Origin: Pseudoalteromonas luteoviolacea
Lineage (GTDB): Bacteria > Pseudomonadota > Gammaproteobacteria > Enterobacterales > Alteromonadaceae
Direction: 5' to 3'
DNA length: 64,000 nt
Assembly: GCF_001750165.1 (NCBI RefSeq)
Contig: NZ_CP015411.1
Coordinates: forward strand, 3,252,001-3,316,000
The position numbers and the translations under genes were made by a program. Numbering within the stretch: the stretch's first letter is position 1; each line of letters begins with the position of its first letter. Positions 26,298 through 34,348 of the stretch are shown here, piece by piece. A model generated the notes under the pieces. It ran no database searches and had not been told where the DNA came from. It was given only the letters and a program-made list of their open reading frames with translations.

Positions 26298-27394
26298 TTT
26301 TCATCTCCCCAGTCGAATAAAAAGTAAATCATCACCAATAGCACCACGGTAAACCCAGCGAGGGTTTGCACTTGCACTGAAACTTCAGCAAGCGATGCGC
26401 CTTGATTGGCGGTTAAACGAAATGCATCCAAAAATGCCGTAGAAGGTAACCACTGAACGATGTTCTGAATCGTCTGCGGAAAATTAGAGGTGTCAAAATA
26501 AATCCCAGATAAAAACATCAACGGAAAATACAGTAAGTTAGAGATGCCCGTCGCCACTTCCACTTTTTGGCTACGCGCACCAACCAGCACGCCAATTAAA
26601 CATAAGACGATAGAGCCCAACAACAGCACGGTTAAGATACTCAACCAATCGCCAAGGGGCTGATAGCCAAATAAAAAGTAGAAAGTCGCAAACAGGGCGA
26701 CCAGCTGGAATATCAATAAGAATACTCTGGCGAAGACAATGCCAATCACATAATCCAGACGACTAAAAGGAGATAACTTCAAGCGCTTAAAAAAGCCCTG
26801 TTGACGATCTGAAACCAATCCATTGGAGATTGATGTGATACCAATACCGATGATCTGCAGTACGATGATGCCGGGGATCAACCAATCAATGTATCTGAAC
26901 CCTTGAAGATCAATCACCCCATCAAGATACGGCTTACGGGCTTGGTCTTGAAGTGCCATGACATGGCTAAAGGCAATTGCTTGTTCATGACTGTTGCGTG
27001 TTGAAAACAAGCCGCTAGGCGTCAAAATCAGCACATCACCATGGCTTGAAAGAATGGAAGATAACCCCTCTCCCGGAGACACTTCCGAGGTAGGCTCCGC
27101 AAAATGCGCGTTAATCCGTGCGATCAGCGCTGCATCTTCAATGGTGAGTATGCTGACCTTTTTGTCTTTCTCAATGGCTTGATACCAATCGGCATCTATT
27201 TTTTCCTGCTCAATAACAACCACATTTACTTCTGCCATCGGCTTCTCACCCGAGAAGGCTTGTACTAATAGCAACGCCATAAAAATGGGGAAACCAAAAG
27301 TCCAAAACAGGGTGGCAGGCTCGCGGAAAAATGGGCGGATATTGAGCAGCATTAGCTGCCAAAAGGGCTTTCTTGTCAGTATGTTACTAGGCAT
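26294..27394 (-). CDS. ABC-2 type transporter permease
   Basis: 366 residues. One transmembrane helix near residues 28-48 (TLFWTFGFPIFMALLLVQAF) is followed by a soluble extracytoplasmic loop of about 120 residues. A block of about five helices then starts near residue 168 (DWLIPGIIVLQIIGIGI). This is the usual ABC-2 exporter topology. It overlaps the ATPase gene by 8 bases. The pair most likely exports the lipopeptide or its precursor across the inner membrane and may confer self-resistance. No MMPL, outer-membrane channel or LolA-type partner is nearby. Confidence 0.9.
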   Translation of the reverse strand: MPSNILTRKPFWQLMLLNIRPFFREPATLFWTFGFPIFMALLLVQAFSGEKPMAEVNVVVIEQEKIDADWYQAIEKDKKVSILTIEDAALIARINAHFAEPTSEVSPGEGLSSILSSHGDVLILTPSGLFSTRNSHEQAIAFSHVMALQDQARKPYLDGVIDLQGFRYIDWLIPGIIVLQIIGIGITSISNGLVSDRQQGFFKRLKLSPFSRLDYVIGIVFARVFLLIFQLVALFATFYFLFGYQPLGDWLSILTVLLLGSIVLCLIGVLVGARSQKVEVATGISNLLYFPLMFLSGIYFDTSNFPQTIQNIVQWLPSTAFLDAFRLTANQGASLAEVSVQVQTLAGFTVVLLVMIYFLFDWGDEK

Positions 27395-28160
27395 GACTTG
27401 TTTCCTGCTTGAGAATTTCGTGGCCAGTGAGTTTTAAAAACACATCATTGAGCGTGGCTTTGCGTGGCTCTCTGATAACCGGATCGGTAAAGGTGCGGTG
27501 GATAATGGCATCAGGCGTGCCTGACTCAATGATCCGACCCTGCTCAATAATAAGTAACTCATCACACAGGTAATCCGCCTCATCCATATAATGCGTGGTG
27601 AGAATGACCGTCATGCCTTCTTCTTTGAGTGATTTGATTATTTCCCAAAAACTCTGACGGCTGGTTGGATCAAGACCCGTGGTCGGCTCATCTAAAAAAA
27701 TCAGCTCAGGTTTGCCCACGATGGTCATCGCTAAAAAAACACGCTGTTTCTGACCGCCGCTGAGGCTGTCTAGCCACGCATTCGCTTTATCAGTTAAGCC
27801 AAAGCGTTCAATCAACTCATCCACATCCATCGGATCTTTGTAGAAGCTGGCAAATAAACGGACTGCTTCTTTTACTTTGGTTCTGCCATACAGGCTATTG
27901 GACTGCAACAGTCCACCGATTTTCATGCGGATCTGCTTTTCATTATCTTTCCAATCCATGCCAAATAAGCTGACTTTGCCAGACGTTGGTTTTTTCAGAC
28001 CTTGTAATATTTCCAATGTGGTTGACTTACCAGCCCCGTTTGGACCCAGTAACCCAAAGCATTGCCCCTTTTTAACTTGGAAAGATAACCCCTTTAAAAC
28101 AAGCGTATTATTCTTGTTATAAGACTTCTTTAAGTCTGCTACATCAATGACTGCTGACAT
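27387..28160 (-). CDS. ABC transporter ATP-binding protein
   Basis: About 257 residues from the ATG at 28160, 2 bases after the ketosynthase stop. A longer frame to 28193 would overlap the ketosynthase gene and is not preferred. Walker A GPNGAGKSTT, Q-loop GGLLQSN, signature LSGGQKQR, Walker B LIFLDEPTTGLD and the H-loop in LTTHYMDEAD are all present, as in DrrA/NodI-type exporters. It powers the ABC-2 permease encoded next to it. Placement between acyl-assembly genes ties export to the pathway. Confidence 0.93.
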   Translation of the reverse strand: MSAVIDVADLKKSYNKNNTLVLKGLSFQVKKGQCFGLLGPNGAGKSTTLEILQGLKKPTSGKVSLFGMDWKDNEKQIRMKIGGLLQSNSLYGRTKVKEAVRLFASFYKDPMDVDELIERFGLTDKANAWLDSLSGGQKQRVFLAMTIVGKPELIFLDEPTTGLDPTSRQSFWEIIKSLKEEGMTVILTTHYMDEADYLCDELLIIEQGRIIESGTPDAIIHRTFTDPVIREPRKATLNDVFLKLTGHEILKQETSHA

Positions 28161-28162
28161 CT

Positions 28163-30400
28163 CTATTTCCCTTTTACTGTCGACACCAAACATGTCGTTG
28201 CACTGAGCTGTGTATTCACGCTCATCACCAAAACAGACTCGGATTTACTGGTATTTTGCAGTGCCACTTCACGGCCCATAAACATCCGCCCGTTCAGTGC
28301 ACAGGTAGCAAGGCTGATTGCATCAAGACTTTGGCACGCAATACCCGATTCTTTATACGCTCTGCCATTAATCACTTGTGTATTTGGAAACTGCGTTTCT
28401 AGCGCTTTTGAAATCGCCTCAAATTGTTCTGTGTTAACCATAGAAAGGACGAGCAAATCTGGTTTGACTGTAAGTTGCGCAAGTGCTGCACAGTTCCACT
28501 GTTGGCTGTCCTCATCAAACACCCAACGACCTGCATTGAATTCACTCACTTGCGCAAGTGCTCGACTCGCGCGAGGGTCTTGTTCATTGACCGCGATCAG
28601 CGCATTGGCAGAACTTGCCAACCTGTGCTCGTCCACTTGCATTTGCTGCCAAACTAAATCGGATGTATCGCTCTTGTCCTCTGCGCTGCACACCAAAGCA
28701 CAGGCAATTTTGTCTTCACTTAAATCCATGAATGCATGCCACAGTGCGTGCATACCTTCATTACCCAAGTCACTAAAATTGGCAGAGCAGCCTTTTAAAT
28801 CGAATGCCAAAGCGAGGTTCCCAAGCGGTGCATTGAGCACGGTATCTGGGAACAAAGTGCTCTTGACTCCTGTCGGTCCATATTCTTGCAAGTCAGACAA
28901 ATTGCGTTGCTGTACTTGAGATGCCCCCAAAGTAGTGCCGAAATAGGCGCCTATTGGTGGTTTTTCAGCGTCACTGTAATCCACATCCGCACCGCTAAAG
29001 GCTAGGTATGATGCGCCAATGGCATATTGACCTATGGTACTCATACGGCGACGATACAGCTTCGGTTGGAAAGGCTTTAACGCAAACTCTCCATCATAGC
29101 TAAGCAAAGGTTGATCAGAACCGTTGCTGTACCCACCTTGTTCAGCAATGCCAGCGTAACCAAGGATATAAACCTTTTTCCCTTCAACTTTAGAGATAGC
29201 TGAAACAGATTTACGAGCAAGCATGGTGGTATTGTGGCCGCCAAATGCTGAATTGGTTGCGCCGATACATTCAACACTGTGGTCAATCAGTCCATTCACT
29301 ATGATTTTGTGGCCTTGGCAATCTTCGCGAATATCATCACCATTTAAAGTCGAAGGTAGTTGCCCTTTTTCAATAGCGACCAATGCAGAAATAAACTCAA
29401 TGGCACCCGCAGCGCCTAACGTATGACCAAAATACGATTTTGAACTTGAAACTGGAATGGATGCTTTATCTTGAGAGTTCAGCGCAGCAAAAATACCTTT
29501 GAGCTCCGCACCGTCATTAGCGGGAGTACCAGTACCGTGAGTATTGACATAATCTAGGTCTTCAGGGTTAACATCACTTGAGCGCAAAGCTGTCTCAAAT
29601 GAGCGTCTCACACCTGCCCCTTCTGGCTCTGGTGCAGTTGCATGAAAGGCATCTAAACTAGACGCAGTGCTTGCCAGTTGCATGACAGCCTTTTGATTTC
29701 GAGCTTGTGCATGATTGTGATTTTCTAGGACTAAAAACCCAGCCCCTTCACCAAGGCTTAATCCCATTTTTACATCATAGGGAGAACAAACCTCAGGTGC
29801 GACCGATTGCAAAGAATGAAAGCCTGCATAAATCGTTTTTGCCAAGGCATCTGTGCCACCCGCTATCACCACATCAGCCATGTCATTGTCTAAAAGCTGT
29901 TTGGCAAAACCCAGTGCGCTGCTGCTCGATGTACATGCGCTGGTAAAGGTTAATACAGGACCTAGCACGCCAAAATGTTTGGCTATGTTGTCACTTTGCT
30001 TGTGCGCTGGGTACTCTACAAGGCCTTCATACAGGTTTTCCATGATGCCTTGTTCCAGCTTTTCCATCCCTGTGTTTGCGTTGCCGACACATAATGCAAC
30101 ACGCTTATTCGCCAAGGTATGACGAGAGAGATTTGCTGCACTCAGTGCTTCTTCTATCGCTTCAATGGCAAACAGGGTTGAAAAATCAGGTAAATCAGTT
30201 TGTTTATCTTGATGCTTTTCTCGCACTGAGCGAACAATGCCCGCAATATCACTCGGCAAGCCAGTGACGTCAAAACAGCTTAGTGGTACAACTCCCGAGC
30301 GCTGTGATTGCATTGAGTCATATAACTCTTGTGCATTATCACCACACGAAGAAATTACACCATATCCGGTTATCACAACTTGTGATTTACACTCTGGCAT
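28163..30400 (-). CDS. Ketosynthase fused to a chain-length-factor-like domain
   Basis: 745 residues. The first ~400 form a complete FabF-type ketosynthase: TSACTSSSSA with nucleophile Cys156, THGTGTPAND with His288, KSYFGHTLGAAG with Lys321/His326, and GGHNTT near 388. From about residue 408 a second, shorter ketosynthase-like half begins (KKVYILGYAGIAEQ), resembling the truncated N-terminal ketosynthase type. In gapless comparison its nucleophile position reads GNEG (around residue 546) and no Cys lies there, so it should act like a chain length factor. In aryl polyene systems KS and CLF are usually separate proteins that pair; here they are one chain. Each round would add a malonyl unit to the aryl starter. 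The start overlaps the ligase gene by 14 bases. Confidence 0.88.
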   Translation of the reverse strand: MPECKSQVVITGYGVISSCGDNAQELYDSMQSQRSGVVPLSCFDVTGLPSDIAGIVRSVREKHQDKQTDLPDFSTLFAIEAIEEALSAANLSRHTLANKRVALCVGNANTGMEKLEQGIMENLYEGLVEYPAHKQSDNIAKHFGVLGPVLTFTSACTSSSSALGFAKQLLDNDMADVVIAGGTDALAKTIYAGFHSLQSVAPEVCSPYDVKMGLSLGEGAGFLVLENHNHAQARNQKAVMQLASTASSLDAFHATAPEPEGAGVRRSFETALRSSDVNPEDLDYVNTHGTGTPANDGAELKGIFAALNSQDKASIPVSSSKSYFGHTLGAAGAIEFISALVAIEKGQLPSTLNGDDIREDCQGHKIIVNGLIDHSVECIGATNSAFGGHNTTMLARKSVSAISKVEGKKVYILGYAGIAEQGGYSNGSDQPLLSYDGEFALKPFQPKLYRRRMSTIGQYAIGASYLAFSGADVDYSDAEKPPIGAYFGTTLGASQVQQRNLSDLQEYGPTGVKSTLFPDTVLNAPLGNLALAFDLKGCSANFSDLGNEGMHALWHAFMDLSEDKIACALVCSAEDKSDTSDLVWQQMQVDEHRLASSANALIAVNEQDPRASRALAQVSEFNAGRWVFDEDSQQWNCAALAQLTVKPDLLVLSMVNTEQFEAISKALETQFPNTQVINGRAYKESGIACQSLDAISLATCALNGRMFMGREVALQNTSKSESVLVMSVNTQLSATTCLVSTVKGK

Positions 30401-31925
30401 TTCTTACTTTCTCCTGTAAACCCTGCAATGTCACTTTGCCCATTGCATTGGTAGGTAACTCATCAATGAATTCTATTTTGGGGATGGGTAAATCTTGGAA
30501 TAACGCTCTGACTTCATCTGTGATGTCAAAGTGTGATGACGCTTTAGCTACAAACGCTATCAGCTCTCCGCCACGCACGTTGTGTGCTTGATCGATGAAA
30601 TATACTCGCAAATCATGCCCGGAAAATAGCTGAGAGAGCTTATCTTCAATGGCCTTTAACGAGTAACGTTTGCCCTTAAACTTAAAAACGTTGTCCTTGC
30701 GACCCAGATGTAAAATCTTGTTATTGGCGAGTAATTCAATTTTGTCATCCAGCGGCGCACATTCGACTCCCAATGGTAAAAAGTCAGAATAAATCAGATG
30801 TCCATCATCCGATGGTTGCAAACTGACCGTTGGCAGTAGCTGGTATGTTTGAATATTGTCTTGACCTATCATGCGATAGGCAATCGCTCCTGTTTCAGTG
30901 CTGCCCAGCACATCAATGCCTTGCAGCTCAGGAAGCTTGCTTTGAACTAGCTTGGCAAACTGTACATCCCTTTGCTCACCAAACTTACCACCCGAGTTAA
31001 CGATGTAGCGGTATTGAGCCGTCAATGCGCCTGACAAGCTTTGCCAAATACTTGGCACACTCACCGCCATAACATGGCTCACCGTCTCAGACACTGGTCG
31101 CAATAGTGTATTTGATTGATACATTACTGGTGTTTCGAGTTTAAGTGGCAACAAAAAGCTCCAAATAAACCCATACATGTGCACAGGTGACACATACGCA
31201 TCGATTAAATCCAGCACGCTAAAATCAAATAACGTCGTCAGCGCTTCGACTTCTTGCACCATGCTCGCTAATGACTTTTCAATGCGTACAGGAACCCCTG
31301 TGCTGCCTGACGTTTCAAAGAAAATCACAGCCTTTTGCGACAAAGTCGCTAACTGCTGATAAATGGTATATGAGTCAGGCAATGATGGCGCTTCACCTTG
31401 CTTTGATGCTAAATCAGCAAAGCTCACCGCATTTTCACCTTGAGGTTGTGCACTCAATAACGGTTTATGACCACTTAACACCGCGGCAACCATCACCATC
31501 ATCATTTTGACGGGATCTACATCCAATACTCTCAGTGGCTTGGTTTTATCTAAACCTGCGCTTTGCAGTGCTGTGATTAATTGGGCAATATGCTGCTTAA
31601 ACTCAGCATCACTATAACGATTACCATCTGAGGAATAAAACAGTGCACTGTCTGTGTTTGCATTTTTGGTCGCTTTTGCCGATATAGTTCGGGTAACAAT
31701 GCTGCGAACAGTATGTGTCCCTTCATAGTCGGCGTTATTGAACACAACACTAAATTTACGCTGACAATCAGCATAAATTTGTAATAAATCGACTGAATCT
31801 AGAAATAAAGGACTGCCCAATAAATCATCATCATTTGATAGCTGCGCTATTTCTGACTCTTCAAGTTCAACCGAGATAATAATTTGTCGACGTACCTGAT
31901 TGATTAAGTCTTCAAAATCCTTCAT
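30387..31925 (-). CDS. Acyl carrier protein - AMP-dependent ligase fusion
   Basis: 512 residues in two parts. Residues ~1-80 are an ACP-like four-helix domain with the attachment motif FLDSVDLLQIY (Ser44). Residues ~95-512 are an acyl-adenylating enzyme: FFETSGSTGVP near 203-213, GSTETGAIAYR near 340, LGRKDNVFKFKG, and the catalytic Lys in TNAMGKV near the C-terminus. The likely job is to activate the cinnamate/coumarate-type acid from the ammonia lyase and load it on an ACP, perhaps its own. The start overlaps the MaoC gene by 4 bases. Aryl polyene and related pathways use the same ligase and carrier activities. Substrate is inferred from context. Confidence 0.85.
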   Translation of the reverse strand: MKDFEDLINQVRRQIIISVELEESEIAQLSNDDDLLGSPLFLDSVDLLQIYADCQRKFSVVFNNADYEGTHTVRSIVTRTISAKATKNANTDSALFYSSDGNRYSDAEFKQHIAQLITALQSAGLDKTKPLRVLDVDPVKMMMVMVAAVLSGHKPLLSAQPQGENAVSFADLASKQGEAPSLPDSYTIYQQLATLSQKAVIFFETSGSTGVPVRIEKSLASMVQEVEALTTLFDFSVLDLIDAYVSPVHMYGFIWSFLLPLKLETPVMYQSNTLLRPVSETVSHVMAVSVPSIWQSLSGALTAQYRYIVNSGGKFGEQRDVQFAKLVQSKLPELQGIDVLGSTETGAIAYRMIGQDNIQTYQLLPTVSLQPSDDGHLIYSDFLPLGVECAPLDDKIELLANNKILHLGRKDNVFKFKGKRYSLKAIEDKLSQLFSGHDLRVYFIDQAHNVRGGELIAFVAKASSHFDITDEVRALFQDLPIPKIEFIDELPTNAMGKVTLQGLQEKVRNARV

Positions 31926-32401
31926 TCAGTTACCAATTCCTGTAATTCAATTGCTGCAACGCGTTTTTTGAACGATGCTTTAGGCGGCACGACTTCGACT
32001 TCACCACTACAAATCAAGATTTTGTTCTGATTTACGATGGTAATTGCCAAACGTACGTGCCGATTTGGTAATTTTTCAGACACTTTGACTTGCGCATAAA
32101 TGGTGTCACCGATATACAAAGGTGCATGATGGCTTACGGTCATCTTCGTCACCATAGAGCCCACACCTGGCAACTTCATGCCAATAACTTGCGCAATCAT
32201 GGCTGGCGCTATCCCTGCATGGGCAATTCTGCCTTCTAACCCCATTTGCTGTGCAAATACGGCATCGACATGTAACGGATTAAAATCTCCAGTGATCCCA
32301 GCAAAACTATAAACATCTGCCTCGGAGATTGTCTTAGAATGTACTGCACTGTCTCCTTCATTGATTTCCCTATACGTTTTTCCAGCCGTGTAAAGAGTCA
32401 T
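31922..32401 (-). CDS. MaoC-like (R)-specific enoyl hydratase/dehydratase
   Basis: About 159 residues from the ATG at 32401, which has GAGG 5 bases upstream; a GTG two codons earlier lacks spacing for a ribosome site. The MaoC hot-dog signature FAGITGDFNPLHVD (Asp and His catalytic) is followed by AHAGIAPAMIAQ and a C-terminal strand pattern typical of (R)-hydratases. It may act as a second dehydratase beside the FabZ-like enzyme, or may set the position or geometry of double bonds. Gene order ACP - MaoC - ligase with tight spacing places it in starter or early chain chemistry. Confidence 0.88.
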   Translation of the reverse strand: MTLYTAGKTYREINEGDSAVHSKTISEADVYSFAGITGDFNPLHVDAVFAQQMGLEGRIAHAGIAPAMIAQVIGMKLPGVGSMVTKMTVSHHAPLYIGDTIYAQVKVSEKLPNRHVRLAITIVNQNKILICSGEVEVVPPKASFKKRVAAIELQELVTE

Positions 32402-32415
32402 AACCACCTCAACTT

Positions 32416-32688
32416 TTATGCTGCTAATTGCTCAGAAATAAATTCACTTAAAGAATGAATTGATGACATTTTTTGCTGCACAAGTTCACTTGGAAACTCT
32501 TTAAACTTCAGTCCGTATTTTTTCTCAACCGCTGAAACTAAATCCAAAAGTTCAATACTGTCTAAATCTAAACCCGCACCGACAAGCTCTGCGTGCTCAT
32601 CAATTTCTTCCAGTGAATCGGCAACTTCAAGTTCTTCAATTAAGATGTCAGTTTTAATAAAGGTGATGATGTCTTGTGTACTATTCAT
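32416..32688 (-). CDS. Acyl carrier protein
   Basis: 90 residues, acidic and helical, with the phosphopantetheine site GAGLDLDSIELLDL (Ser44). It should hold the growing aryl-acyl chain. The cluster has this free ACP and a second one fused to the ligase. No phosphopantetheinyl transferase is encoded in the window, so a housekeeping or distant enzyme must activate both ACPs and the four NRPS carriers. The stop lies 14 bases upstream of the MaoC ATG. Confidence 0.92.
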   Translation of the reverse strand: MNSTQDIITFIKTDILIEELEVADSLEEIDEHAELVGAGLDLDSIELLDLVSAVEKKYGLKFKEFPSELVQQKMSSIHSLSEFISEQLAA

Positions 32689-32728
32689 TGTTCTTCCTTA
32701 GCTAATAAAAAGTTAATTAAATCAGTGG

Positions 32729-34348
32729 TTAATCGAATAAGAAGGCGACCATTTCTTCAATTTCACCATCTAATGCTCGGTCTTGTATAACTGGCGAGAA
32801 GGTCGCTGCAAGTGAATCAAAGAAAGGACGAGATAAAGAGTTAAGCTTCTCTGCCGATTGGTCTTTATCAAGTACGTAATAAGCTTGACGAATAGCCATC
32901 GCTTGAATTGCAATCACTGATTTCACGAGAGATAAAATGGTTTGTAAGTCACGCGCTGCGATGGTGCCCATGCTCACGATGTCTTGGTTTAGGGCTTCAG
33001 TCGTGCGCGAGAAAACCGACATAGGGCCAGATTGTTTGAGTGCCTCTGCAACCAGTGCTGATGCGCTGATCTGCATCGCTTTAAAGCCGTGGTTGATCCA
33101 AGCTTTATCACCTAAGTCGTCAACAGCTACAAGGTTATTTGGAATGCCACCATTTAATCTATCGTCAACTAGAATGCCCAACTCGCGCTCTAACAATGCA
33201 CCCATGTTAGCTACTTGCGGCTTTAGCGCATCACAAATTGCAGCAACATGACCGCCATAGAAATGACCCGCGTTCAGAATTAAATCACTTTCATGGTCAA
33301 TCAACGGATTATCATTAACAGAGTTGATTTCTACTTGAAGTACTGACTTTGCCCAATTCAACGTGTCTACCAGAGAGCCCAGCACCTGAGGAGAGCAGCG
33401 AATTGAATAGCTATCTTGCAAGCGGAACTTCTCTTTTAAGCCATGTTCAATCACTTGGTCATCTGTTCGCTGCCTGCGTCCAAGCCTTTGTTCAGGGTTA
33501 GACAAACGCTTGTAAATTAAATCAGCACAATACCTTTGTCCTTGGTGTGGTTTTAACTCGTGCACTTTGGGGTGGAATGGTGATGCTCTACCATCTATCA
33601 GCTCAACAAATAGTGCTATCAATTTACATGACACATCGATGGCAGTATCAACTTCATTAATGGTATTGGCAGCGATTGCACTCATAACTGAGGTGCCATT
33701 CATGATTGCCAAACCTTCTTTGGCTTTGAGTTCATACGGTGCGATATTGAGTTCTTCTAAAACTTCAGCAGTCGGTCTGATCACGCCTTTGTAATATACA
33801 TTCCTTTGTCCGTTTAACGCTGCGCCAATATATGAAAGTGGCGTTAAATCACCGCTAGCCCCCACAGAACCTTTAGCTGGGATAGCAGGAAATATATTGT
33901 GTTGTAAAAACAATTCCATCTGCTTAAGCAATTCCCAGCTTACACCAGAATAACCGCGTGCATTACAGTTTAAACGGATAAGTAAAGTCGCAGCACAATC
34001 ACGCTCACTGAGGTACTCACCCACACCGCAGCCATGGTAAGCCATTAAGTTTTTTTGTAGTTCTTGCGACATGATTGGCGAAATTCGATTACTGGCCGAA
34101 TTACCAAACCCAGTCGTTACGCCATAAATGTCATCCCTATCAGAAATACGCTGATCAATATATCGGCGGTTATTCTCAATGAGTGATTTGTGAACCTCTC
34201 CATTCAACTGTACTTTTGGATAGTTTTCCTTGATAAATTTTTTGATATCTTCAAGTGTTAGTTGGCTTATTAAGTCTATATCTATTGTTGATACTACTTT
34301 ACTTTCAGACTCAACTTTTGATTCTGAAAAAGAGAGATCATTACTCAT
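32729..34348 (-). CDS. Aromatic amino acid ammonia lyase (MIO enzyme)
   Basis: About 539 residues from the ATG at 34348, preceded by AAAGGAAG. The MIO-forming triad Ala164-Ser165-Gly166 sits in GSVGASGDLTPLSY. The catalytic Tyr75 is in YGVTTGFG, and the C-terminal half has QDSYSIRCSPQ and the NSVNDNPL motif. The residues governing substrate choice (His-Leu in known Tyr lyases, Phe-Leu in Phe lyases, Ser-His in His lyases) read Tyr104-His105 here, so sequence alone does not settle Tyr, Phe or His. The co-encoded ligase, ACP, KS and NRPS genes argue strongly for Tyr or Phe, giving coumarate or cinnamate as starter. It is the first gene of the operon, following a 1.2-kb AT-rich leader region. 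Confidence 0.93.
   Translation of the reverse strand: MSNDLSFSESKVESESKVVSTIDIDLISQLTLEDIKKFIKENYPKVQLNGEVHKSLIENNRRYIDQRISDRDDIYGVTTGFGNSASNRISPIMSQELQKNLMAYHGCGVGEYLSERDCAATLLIRLNCNARGYSGVSWELLKQMELFLQHNIFPAIPAKGSVGASGDLTPLSYIGAALNGQRNVYYKGVIRPTAEVLEELNIAPYELKAKEGLAIMNGTSVMSAIAANTINEVDTAIDVSCKLIALFVELIDGRASPFHPKVHELKPHQGQRYCADLIYKRLSNPEQRLGRRQRTDDQVIEHGLKEKFRLQDSYSIRCSPQVLGSLVDTLNWAKSVLQVEINSVNDNPLIDHESDLILNAGHFYGGHVAAICDALKPQVANMGALLERELGILVDDRLNGGIPNNLVAVDDLGDKAWINHGFKAMQISASALVAEALKQSGPMSVFSRTTEALNQDIVSMGTIAARDLQTILSLVKSVIAIQAMAIRQAYYVLDKDQSAEKLNSLSRPFFDSLAATFSPVIQDRALDGEIEEMVAFLFD

Noticed and set aside
28163..34348. Reading the acyl genes as a membrane aryl polyene pigment cluster
   Set aside because: The membrane-pigment partners (MMPL exporter, LolA-like protein, acyl- or glycosyltransferases) are missing, while two NRPS genes follow in the same operon.
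6690..34348. Halogenase, as in bromoalterochromide clusters
   Set aside because: I looked for a flavin-dependent halogenase in all genes of the operon and its flanks and found none. Bromination could only come from a distant gene.
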